From assembly GCA_947085045.1 (NCBI GenBank), contig CAMTUU010000009.1, positions 119,455 to 183,454 on the forward strand: a stretch of DNA of 64,000 nucleotides. The letters run 5' to 3'. The position numbers were made by a program, and so were the translations under genes. The notes beneath the pieces are model-generated. The model worked only from the letters and a program-made list of their open reading frames with translations, was not told the DNA's origin and ran no database searches. This document shows, one piece after another, positions 17,738 through 25,400 of the stretch; the first letter of the stretch is position 1, and each line of letters opens with the position of its first letter. The stretch is from Pseudolysinimonas_A sp947085045 (lineage in GTDB: Bacteria > Actinomycetota > Actinomycetes > Actinomycetales > Microbacteriaceae).

Positions 17738-17811
17738 CGAGCGCAAGCGGGTGCGCGACCACGGGCGCGACGGACAGCGACCGTCGAAGTGCCGCCAGTA
17801 CTGTGGGGGGA

Positions 17812-19158
17812 GTGAGTGACGAGAACGCCGTGGAGCCCAAGCGCCGGCGGTTCGTCGACCTCACCCCGCTCCGCGTCTCACCCGCGTTCGCGCGCCTGTG
17901 GTTCGGCGGCGCGATCTCCGGAATCGGCGCGATGCTGACCGTCGTCGCGGTGGGCCTGCAGATCTACGAGATCACCGAGTCGACCTTCGCGGTCTCGCTC
18001 GTCGGCGGCATCGGGCTGGTGCTGCTGATTGTCGCGGGCCTCTGGGGCGGCATGATCGCGGATGCCTTCGACCGCAAGAAGGTGCTCGTCGCCAGCGCCC
18101 TGGTCGGCTGGTCGTCGACGATCGGCCTCGCGCTCATCGCCTGGTTCGACACGACGCTCACCCAACCCCCGGTCTGGCCGCTCTATGTGCTCGCGACGCT
18201 CGGCTCGGTCGCCGCGACCGTGCAGATGACCACCCGGCAGGCGGTCACGCCCCGGCTGCTGCCCGGCGAGCTGGTCCCTGCGGCGAGCGCCCTCAACGGC
18301 ATCTCGTTCGGCGTGCAGCTCACCCTCGGCCCGGCCCTCGCCGGTGTGCTGGTCGCGTCGGTGGGTTTCGGCTGGACCTATCTCGTCGACGTCGTGCTGT
18401 TCACGACGATGTTCCTGGGCATCGTCACGCTCCCGACGATGGCCCGCGCCGAGGGCGTCGAGCGTCCGGGGTGGAAGTCGCTCAAGCAGGGCATCGACTT
18501 CCTGCGGAACGCCCCCAACATCCGGATGTCGTTCATCGTCGACATCGTCGCGATGACCTTCGGTCGCCCGCACGTGCTGTTCCCCGCCCTCGGGGCCGGC
18601 GTCATCGGCGGCGGGCCGGTGACCGTCGGAATCCTCACCGCGGCGATGGCGGTCGGCACGTTCCTCGCGAGCCTGTTCAGCGGTCCCGTCGGGCACGTGC
18701 ACCGGCACGGCCTCGCGGTCGGCCGGGCGATCACCGTCTACGGCGCGTTCGTGCTGCTGCTCGGGCTCACCGTGCTCGGGATGCAGCTCGGCCTCGCGAA
18801 CGGACTCGTCGCCGACGTCGGCCGGAGCTTCGCCGACGTGAACTGGGTCGCCCTGGGCATCGCGGCGTTCGCGATGCTCGGCATGGGGGCGAGCGATGAG
18901 ATCAGCGCGATCTTCCGCGGCACGATGCTGCTGATGGCGGCTCCCGACGGGATGCGCGGCCGACTGCAGGGCATCTTCACCGTCGTCGTCACGGGTGGCC
19001 CGCGGATCGGCGACCTCTATGTCGGCGTCTTCGCGACCGCCGTCGCGCTCTGGTTCCCGCCGGTGCTGGGCGGCATCCTGATCATCGGCCTCATCGCGGT
19101 GCTCGTGCGGGTCCAGCGCACGTTCCGCGAGTACGACGCGCGCACCCCGACCCCGTAG
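17812..19158 (+). CDS. MFS transporter, enterobactin-exporter-like
   Basis: 448 aa with about 12 membrane segments, opening with FARLWFGGAISGIGAMLTVVAVGLQIYEIT, the MFS_3 (EntS/siderophore or drug exporter) pattern. DAFDRKKVLVAS between helices 2 and 3 is the MFS motif A. The start GTG 17812 is preferred because TACTGT (17799-17804) lies 7 nt upstream as a leaderless promoter; GTG 17803 would overlap that box. The substrate is unknown. No regulator is adjacent. Confidence 0.87.
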   Translation: MSDENAVEPKRRRFVDLTPLRVSPAFARLWFGGAISGIGAMLTVVAVGLQIYEITESTFAVSLVGGIGLVLLIVAGLWGGMIADAFDRKKVLVASALVGWSSTIGLALIAWFDTTLTQPPVWPLYVLATLGSVAATVQMTTRQAVTPRLLPGELVPAASALNGISFGVQLTLGPALAGVLVASVGFGWTYLVDVVLFTTMFLGIVTLPTMARAEGVERPGWKSLKQGIDFLRNAPNIRMSFIVDIVAMTFGRPHVLFPALGAGVIGGGPVTVGILTAAMAVGTFLASLFSGPVGHVHRHGLAVGRAITVYGAFVLLLGLTVLGMQLGLANGLVADVGRSFADVNWVALGIAAFAMLGMGASDEISAIFRGTMLLMAAPDGMRGRLQGIFTVVVTGGPRIGDLYVGVFATAVALWFPPVLGGILIIGLIAVLVRVQRTFREYDARTPTP

Positions 19159-19202
19159 CGGGCAGGGCTCCGAATCCCCGACGTGAGCCGGGATCGCACG
19201 CG

Positions 19203-19208
19203 TAAGGT
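19203..19208 (+). promoter_or_regulatory. Leaderless -10 box for the SUOX-fold leader peptide
   Basis: TAAGGT, six bases (GCTGAC), then the ATG of a seven-codon reading frame at 19215. Confidence 0.45.
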
Positions 19209-19214
19209 GCTGAC

Positions 19215-19235
19215 ATGAGACAGCCGCTGTCATGA
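19215..19235 (+). CDS. Six-residue leader peptide overlapping the SUOX-fold gene
   Basis: ATG AGA CAG CCG CTG TCA TGA encodes MRQPLS. Its TGA overlaps the ATG of the next gene (TCATGA), so the downstream gene, which lacks a Shine-Dalgarno sequence, may be translated by reinitiation. A -10-like TAAGGT sits 6 nt before this ATG. Existence as a translated peptide is inferred from spacing only. Confidence 0.35.
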   Translation: MRQPLS

Positions 19236-20743
19236 CCCGACGGTGGCTGTGGCCCGCCCTGGGAGGCATCGCGGCCGTCGCCTTCGGGCTGGGCATCGCC
19301 GAACTCGTCGCCGGGGTGCTCGCGCCCCGGGCCAGTCCGGTGCTCGTCGTCGGATCGCTGCTGATCGACGTCGCCCCGCCGTGGGCGAAGGATGCCGCGA
19401 TCGCGCTCTTCGGAACGGGCGACAAGGCGGCCCTGCTCGTCGGCATTGCGATCGTGCTCGTCGCCCTCGCGGGGTTCGCCGGCTGGCTGAACTCGTTCCG
19501 GCCGCTGCTCGCCCGCTTGCTGATCGTCGCCGGCGGCGTGTTCGGGATCATCGCCGCGATGACCCGCGAGGGGTCGTCGCTGCTCGATGCCATCCCGGCC
19601 ACCGCCGCGATGGTCGCCGCGGTGCTCGCGCTGAACGCGCTCCAGAAGCGGGCCCCGGCCGAACGCCCGCGGGAGGGCGACCCGAGCCGTCGCCGCTTCC
19701 TGGGCTGGGCCGGCGGGGCGACCGCGATCGGCGCGCTCGCCGCCCTCGGTGGATCAGCGCTCCAGGCCGGGGCCCGGGCGGTCACCGCCGTCCGCGAGAC
19801 CTTCACGCTTCCGGCAGCCGCCACGCCCGCGCCGCCCGTGCCCGCGGGCGCCGAGCTCGGGATCGACGGGCTCACGCCGGTGATCACCCCGAACGCCGAG
19901 TTCTACCGCATCGACACGGCGCTGCAGGTTCCGAACCTGAATCCCGCCGAGTGGAGCCTGCGCATCCACGGCCTCGTCGAGAACGAGGTCGTGATCGGCT
20001 GGGACGAGCTGATCGCACTGCCGCTCGAGGAGAGCCACACGACGCTCATGTGCGTCTCGAACCCGGTCGGCGGCGACCTCATCGGCACCGCCCTGTGGCT
20101 GGGCTACCCGATCCGCGAGCTGCTGGCGCGCGCGAAGCCCGCCGGGACGGCCGACATGGTGCTCTCCCGCAGCTCCGACGGGTTCACGGCGTCCAGCCCG
20201 ATCGAGGCGCTCACCGACGACCGCAACGCGATCCTCGCGGTCGGGATGAACGGCGAGCCGCTGCCGCTCGAGCACGGCTTCCCGGTGCGCATGGTCGTGC
20301 CCGGGCTCTATGGCTACGTGTCGGCGACGAAATGGGTCACCGAGCTCGAAGTCACCCGATTCGACGCGCAGACCGCCTACTGGACCGACCGCGGCTGGGG
20401 CGAGAAGGGGCCGATCAAGATCTCGTCGCGCATCGACGTGCCGCGCGGACAGGTCGCTGCGGGCGAGGTCGTCGTCGCCGGGGTCGCCTGGCATCAGCAC
20501 ACCGGCATCGCCAAGGTCGAGGTCTCGGTCGACGAGGGTCCGTGGCGGGAAGCCGAGCTGGCGACCGCGATCTCGGAGGACACCTGGGTGCAGTGGCGCT
20601 ACGCGTGGGATGCCGACGAGGGGCAGCACGTCATCCGGTCGCGGGCGACGAGCATCGACGGCGAGGTGCAGACCGGCGTGGAGCAGGGTGTCATCCCTGA
20701 CGGCGCGACGGGATACCACGCCGTCGGCATCGACGTGAACTAG
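19232..20743 (+). CDS. Membrane-anchored molybdopterin oxidoreductase of the sulfite oxidase fold
   Basis: 503 aa. About four N-terminal membrane segments (to residue 135) precede a second targeting-like element SRRRFLGW plus hydrophobic stretch (residues 150-175). The SUOX-fold domain then starts near ITPNAEFYRIDTALQVP, with the molybdenum-ligand Cys in LMCVSNPVGG. A C-terminal Ig-like Mo-cofactor dimerisation domain follows (GVAWHQHTGIAKVEVSVDEGPW). Such actinobacterial proteins are extracytoplasmic Mo-cofactor enzymes; the substrate may be sulfite or an S/N-oxide. Twin-arginine-dependent insertion is plausible from SRRRFLG. Confidence 0.9.
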   Translation: MTRRWLWPALGGIAAVAFGLGIAELVAGVLAPRASPVLVVGSLLIDVAPPWAKDAAIALFGTGDKAALLVGIAIVLVALAGFAGWLNSFRPLLARLLIVAGGVFGIIAAMTREGSSLLDAIPATAAMVAAVLALNALQKRAPAERPREGDPSRRRFLGWAGGATAIGALAALGGSALQAGARAVTAVRETFTLPAAATPAPPVPAGAELGIDGLTPVITPNAEFYRIDTALQVPNLNPAEWSLRIHGLVENEVVIGWDELIALPLEESHTTLMCVSNPVGGDLIGTALWLGYPIRELLARAKPAGTADMVLSRSSDGFTASSPIEALTDDRNAILAVGMNGEPLPLEHGFPVRMVVPGLYGYVSATKWVTELEVTRFDAQTAYWTDRGWGEKGPIKISSRIDVPRGQVAAGEVVVAGVAWHQHTGIAKVEVSVDEGPWREAELATAISEDTWVQWRYAWDADEGQHVIRSRATSIDGEVQTGVEQGVIPDGATGYHAVGIDVN

Positions 20744-20760
20744 CTGCTGTACTGAGGGGC

Positions 20761-23061
20761 ATGGCGGACCACCACGAGCACGAGCACGCCGCTCGCGAGC
20801 AGTGGTTCGCGGCCTCGGCGCACGCGTCGGAAGGACGTTACGCCGAAGCCGGGCACGGCTTCGAACGGGCGGCGGAAGAGTACGGGCGTATCGGCCATCA
20901 CTGCCAGCGTGCGGTGGCCCTCACCACAGCCGGCTCCGCGTTCGATCAAGCGCTCGAGTTCGACCGCGCCTTGCGACTGCTGACCGAGGCGGCGGCGTTC
21001 CTTGACGGCCACACGAGTCCCACCGACCCGAAACACGGACGAGCCGACGAGGTGACCAACCTCCTCACCCTCGGGGTGTTGCTGCGCCGAATGGGCCGAC
21101 CCGAGGAAGCCCGCTCCCGCTATGAACAGGCCCTCGCGATCATGGCGGCGAACCCGTGGATGGCGAATGCTGCGATGGCTCACCTGAATCTCGGTGCCGT
21201 CAACATGGATCTCCGCGACTACGGGAGGGCGAAACGAGAATTCGAGACGGCGGAACGCCTCTACCGTGAACTCGACGAGCCGGCCGACGCCGCCCGGGCG
21301 GGGGTGAGGATCGGGCTCGCGCTCATGAAGCTGGATCGCGCGTCCGAAGCGCGCGCCCGGTTCGTCGCGGCCCTCGAGCAATTCCGGGAGCTCCCCGGGA
21401 CGGACTGGGACATCGCGGACGTGTCGATGAACATCGGGCTCACGCACCTCGCGCGCGGGGAGAACGACTCTGCGGTCGCGCACCTCGCCGAGGCGCAGCA
21501 GAGGTTCAGCGCGATCCCCGGAACCGAGCGCGAACGTGGCCTGTGCCAGATGAACGTCGGACTCGTCGACCTGCGAGCGGGACGCCTCGACGAGGCTCAG
21601 TGGGCCCTCGAAGACGCCGTGTCGGCGTTCACGGGCCGGCCCGATTCCCGCCGCGACCTCGCCAGCGCACTGGCCAACCGGGCGTCGCTGCGTGAGGCAC
21701 GCGGCGATCATGCCGGCGCGGAGGCCGACATCAGGGCGGCGATGGGGGTCGCGGGTGAAGCGGGACTGGGAAGGCCGGAGCGCTCCGGCCTGGACATTCG
21801 ACTCGGTCTCCTCGAACTCGCGCAAGGACGAGTCGACGACGCCCGTGCAACGCTGAGTGCGACGTTCGAGCAGTACACCAACGCCCAGGATGGCGCCTGG
21901 TGGGATCCGGCGCTTCTGCTTCCACTCGGGGGCGCCTTGACGCGCCTCGGCGAGTACGCCGATGCCGAGAAGGCGTATGCCGTCGCACGGGCGTGGTTCT
22001 CGGATCGGGACGATGAGCGCCCCCGGGCGGCCCACGCCGTCTACGACCTCGCGAACTCCTACGAGCGGGCGGGAGACCTGGCGAAGGCCGAGCGTGCGAT
22101 GCTGACCGCGATTGCCGAGTACGAGATCCTCGGCGAGCAGGCCGACGTCGCCGAGGCGTGGGTCCGCGTCGCATCGCACCGTTTCCGGATGGGGCGGAGG
22201 GCGGAGGCGATGGACGCCCTCCACACCGGTCGCAGACTTCTCCGACTCGATCTCGACCCGGCGAAGTCGGATCTGATGGCAAGCGGCATGGTGAACCTCG
22301 CCGCCGTCGTCGCCCTCGCGGGTGACACGGAGCTCGCGGAGACGATGCTCGTCGGGATACTCACGGAGGGGCCCGCGATCTCCGACCGCCTGTCGGCGGT
22401 CTGCTGGGGCAACCTGGGGACCCTCTATCTCGACACCGGCCGGGTCGAAGCGGCCGAGCAGGCGTTCGAACGCACCCGTGAGCACCTCGAAAGCGCGGGA
22501 GAGGTTCTCGCCGATCACTCCCACGAGATCAATCTCGCCCGGCTGCTCGCCCGGCGAGCGCGAGACGCGGCCCCGGAGCGGGCGGCGGAGCTGATCCGCC
22601 GGGCACTGGACCACGCGATGCCCGTCATCCTCGAGCTGGAAAGGACCCGACTCACGCTGCCCTCGGCCGAGAGGCGTGCGTCGCTCGCGCGCGCGATCGC
22701 GGACGCACCCCTTCCTCTCGTCTTCCGCTACGCGGCCGAACTCGGCGACGGAACGCTGATCGCCGACTTGACTGCGGTGTTCCGGTCCTCCGGCGTCGCG
22801 GTCGCGGCCGAGAGCGCCGCCGAGAGCGGGGGGCTCGCCTCCCTCGGATTGCGCCTCCTCCTCGAGGCGTCCGCCGACGATCCCTCAGTGCTCGGCCGCG
22901 ACGCGCGGACCGCAGGCGCGCTCGAGGATCTCCTCCCGGCCATCGGGATCGGCGAGGTCGTCGCGCGTCGCGCGTCGCCGGACCTCGTGATGCCGGACGG
23001 CCGCGTCGCGCTGGCCGGGTACCGTCGGAGTCCCCAGGTACGCCGCATCCGATTCGTCTGA
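20761..23061 (+). CDS. Large TPR-repeat protein 1 of the TPR-CHAT block
   Basis: 766 aa, almost entirely paired helices with repeated TPR signatures (LGVLLRRMGRPEEARSRYEQAL, LGAVNMDLRDYGRAKREFETAERLY, NRASLREARGDHAGAEADI), so a long solenoid suited to protein binding. The last 130 residues differ: GDGTLIADLTAVFRSSGVA, then LLPAIGIGE and LVMPDGRVALAGY, a block repeated in TPR protein 2. It lies 17 bp after the SUOX-fold gene and opens a same-strand series that ends in a CHAT peptidase; a sensor or substrate-adaptor role for that peptidase is inferred. Confidence 0.85.
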   Translation: MADHHEHEHAAREQWFAASAHASEGRYAEAGHGFERAAEEYGRIGHHCQRAVALTTAGSAFDQALEFDRALRLLTEAAAFLDGHTSPTDPKHGRADEVTNLLTLGVLLRRMGRPEEARSRYEQALAIMAANPWMANAAMAHLNLGAVNMDLRDYGRAKREFETAERLYRELDEPADAARAGVRIGLALMKLDRASEARARFVAALEQFRELPGTDWDIADVSMNIGLTHLARGENDSAVAHLAEAQQRFSAIPGTERERGLCQMNVGLVDLRAGRLDEAQWALEDAVSAFTGRPDSRRDLASALANRASLREARGDHAGAEADIRAAMGVAGEAGLGRPERSGLDIRLGLLELAQGRVDDARATLSATFEQYTNAQDGAWWDPALLLPLGGALTRLGEYADAEKAYAVARAWFSDRDDERPRAAHAVYDLANSYERAGDLAKAERAMLTAIAEYEILGEQADVAEAWVRVASHRFRMGRRAEAMDALHTGRRLLRLDLDPAKSDLMASGMVNLAAVVALAGDTELAETMLVGILTEGPAISDRLSAVCWGNLGTLYLDTGRVEAAEQAFERTREHLESAGEVLADHSHEINLARLLARRARDAAPERAAELIRRALDHAMPVILELERTRLTLPSAERRASLARAIADAPLPLVFRYAAELGDGTLIADLTAVFRSSGVAVAAESAAESGGLASLGLRLLLEASADDPSVLGRDARTAGALEDLLPAIGIGEVVARRASPDLVMPDGRVALAGYRRSPQVRRIRFV

Positions 23062-23086
23062 CGCGATCGACGAGATCGTTCGTCGC

Positions 23087-23092
23087 TAGGAT
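23087..23092 (+). promoter_or_regulatory. -10 candidate ahead of TPR protein 2
   Basis: TAGGAT followed 6 nt later by GTG 23099. It may start a transcript within the TPR-CHAT block. Confidence 0.35.
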
Positions 23093-23098
23093 CGCTGC

Positions 23099-23158
23099 GT
23101 GGCCGAACGGGACGGCGCCGACCAGGGAAGCGGGCCACGTCATGCCCTCGTCCGCTGA
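23099..23158 (+). CDS. Possible 19-residue leaderless upstream reading frame
   Basis: GTG 23099 to TGA 23156-23158 encodes 19 residues starting VAERDGADQG. It overlaps the ATG of TPR protein 2 (23142) in another frame. The only support is the TAGGAT-N6-GTG spacing, so it may be chance. Confidence 0.2.
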   Translation: MAERDGADQGSGPRHALVR

Positions 23159-25400
23159 CGAGCACTATCAGAACTCGGTGCGCGCATTCGCAGCAGGACA
23201 ATACGCCGAGGCCGTCCGGGAGTCGCGGCGCGCGCTCGGAGGCTACGCGCGGCATCCCCCACTCGTCCGGGCGCGCACCCTCACCCAGCTCGGGATCTCA
23301 CTCGACGGACTCGGCGAGCTCGATCGGGCCCGCACCGCCCTGTCGCGAGCCGTCTCGATGTGCTCCGGCCTGGCCGACGCGACCGAGGACCACGCGATCG
23401 CCCTCGTCAACCTCGGCGGTGTGCTCCGCAAGCTGGGCGAACCCGATGAGGCGAGGAGGGCGTTCGAACGGGCTCGTGACGAATTCGACATGACCCGGAC
23501 GCCTCGCTCGTATGCCGTCTGCTGTTTCAACCTCGGCGCGCTCAGCATCGACCTCCGCGAGTACGGCGCTGCGCTCCGGGCTCTGGACGATGCGGCCCGG
23601 ACGTACGGGCGTCTCGAACTCGGAACAGAGGTCGCCCGCTGCCGGAAGCGGAAAGGGATCGCCTTTCTGCGTCTCGGACGCTTCGAGGACGCGGAGATGG
23701 AGTTCACATCTGCGCTCGAAGGATTCGACGCCGACCCCGACACCGGGCGCGAAGCCGCCGACTGCCTCAACGATCTGGCGAGCCTCGAGATCACCCGCGG
23801 TCGATACGACGAGGCGCTCGAACGGCTCGACGAGGCGGCGATCCGCTACGCGCAGTGGCCGCAGACGGAGTATGAGCGGGCGATGTGCGGGATGAATCGC
23901 GGGCTCGCGCACCTCATGGCGGGGCGACGGGACGACGCCGTCGCCCCGCTCGACGAAGCCGTGGAGCTGTTCGAGCGAATGCCCGGAGCCCACCTGGATC
24001 TCATCGACGCCCTCTCGAATCGCGCCGCTCTCCGGCAGGCGCGCGGGGACGACACGGCGGCGGGCGAGGATCTGCGCGAGGCGATCGCCGTGGCTCGGCA
24101 GTCCGGAGCGAGCGGCGCGAACCTGACCGGCCTCGACGTGCGCCTCGGCGTGCTCGCGGAGCGTCTCGGCAGATCAGACGAGGCCATCGACATCCTCCTC
24201 GGCGCGCTCGATCACCTGACCGTCGGACGCGACGCGCAGGTGATCGAGGCCGCCGTGCTTCTGCCCCTCGGCCACGCGCTCGGGCGTCTGGGCCTGAACT
24301 CCGAGGCGGAACGCGTCTCCGCCCTCGCGCGAACCTGGTTCGTGGATCGCGACGATCGGCACGGTGCGGCGCACGCCCTTGAGCAGCTCGCCCACCTCCA
24401 CGCCCAACGCGGGAACAACGAGCTCGCGGAACGCGAACTGGTGACCGCCGTCGCGGAACTCGAGCGGATCGGCGCGTCGGACAGCGACTTGTTCGGCTGT
24501 CGGGTCCGGCTCGCCGCGCTGCGCTTCGGCAGCGGCCGATTCGCCGAGGCAATCGACGCGCTCGGTCGCGAGCGATCGCTCGCCGACTTCCTGCTCTCGG
24601 ACGTCGAGCGCCTCCCTCGGCGGCAGGCGGCCGCCCTGCTGAGTTCCATCGCCCAGGGCGGACGACCCGAGTTGGCGGAGGACCGGCTGAGCGAACTCGT
24701 AGCCGACGAGCGGACGCCCACCGACCTCGCCGCCTCGTGCTGGGTGAACCTGGGGACGATCTTCCTGATCTCCGAACCGCCGCGACCCGCCTCGGCACTT
24801 CAGGCGTTCGAGCGCGCGCGGGACCTGCGGCCCGCGGGTCATGATCGGCTCGCCGACCAGGCGATCGACCTGAGCCAGGCTCGCGCTTACGAGCTGCACG
24901 CCGGGAGCGAATCCGGGACGCGACGCGAGGCCCTGCTCCGTCGCGGGCTCGCGCTCGCCCTCCCGGTCCTCCTGCAGATGGAGGAGGACCGCCTCGCTCA
25001 GCCGTCGATCGGGCGACGGGCCGAGATCGCACATCGGATCGACGCGAGCGCGCTCGCGCTCGTCTTCAGGCTGGCAACGGCCGTCGACGATGGCACGCTC
25101 ATCGCCGATCTCACCGCGATCTTCCGGTCGTCGGGGGTGGCCGCCTCCTCGGAGATGAGCGCGCAGCGTGGCCTCGACGCCTACGGAACGATGCTCGTCG
25201 ACGAGCTCCTCGCCGGCGAGTCGCCGGTGATCCGCGGAGGTGGCGAGACGTCGGCGACCATCGAGGCACTGTTGCCCCTCATCGGGCTCGGTGAGGCGGC
25301 GCGGCGTCGACAGTCCCCCGCTCTGATGATGCCGGACGGACGACTCGCCCTGTCCGGGCATCTCCAGGATCCGGGGGTGGGGCGTGTCAGATTCGTCTGA
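23142..25400 (+). CDS. Large TPR-repeat protein 2, paralogue of TPR protein 1
   Basis: 752 aa, colinear with TPR protein 1: about twelve TPR-like helix pairs (QLGISLDGLGELDRARTALSRA, NLGGVLRKLGEPDEARRAFERA, MNRGLAHLMAGRRDDAVAPLDEA), and the same C-terminal block (DDGTLIADLTAIFRSSGVA, LLPLIGLGEAARRRQSP, MMPDGRLALSGH). The shared C-terminal segment is the best-conserved part and probably a docking or functional domain of its own. The two genes look like a tandem duplication. TPR protein 3 overlaps its 3' end by 17 bp, indicating co-translation. Confidence 0.85.
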   Translation: MPSSADEHYQNSVRAFAAGQYAEAVRESRRALGGYARHPPLVRARTLTQLGISLDGLGELDRARTALSRAVSMCSGLADATEDHAIALVNLGGVLRKLGEPDEARRAFERARDEFDMTRTPRSYAVCCFNLGALSIDLREYGAALRALDDAARTYGRLELGTEVARCRKRKGIAFLRLGRFEDAEMEFTSALEGFDADPDTGREAADCLNDLASLEITRGRYDEALERLDEAAIRYAQWPQTEYERAMCGMNRGLAHLMAGRRDDAVAPLDEAVELFERMPGAHLDLIDALSNRAALRQARGDDTAAGEDLREAIAVARQSGASGANLTGLDVRLGVLAERLGRSDEAIDILLGALDHLTVGRDAQVIEAAVLLPLGHALGRLGLNSEAERVSALARTWFVDRDDRHGAAHALEQLAHLHAQRGNNELAERELVTAVAELERIGASDSDLFGCRVRLAALRFGSGRFAEAIDALGRERSLADFLLSDVERLPRRQAAALLSSIAQGGRPELAEDRLSELVADERTPTDLAASCWVNLGTIFLISEPPRPASALQAFERARDLRPAGHDRLADQAIDLSQARAYELHAGSESGTRREALLRRGLALALPVLLQMEEDRLAQPSIGRRAEIAHRIDASALALVFRLATAVDDGTLIADLTAIFRSSGVAASSEMSAQRGLDAYGTMLVDELLAGESPVIRGGGETSATIEALLPLIGLGEAARRRQSPALMMPDGRLALSGHLQDPGVGRVRFV

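Noticed and set aside
17878..19887. Long minus-strand open frame opposite the MFS and SUOX-fold genes
   Set aside because: Low-complexity shadow of two well-recognised genes.
20740..25361. Long minus-strand frames opposite the TPR genes
   Set aside because: Codon-shadow composition; no domain, while the plus strand gives clear TPR repeats.
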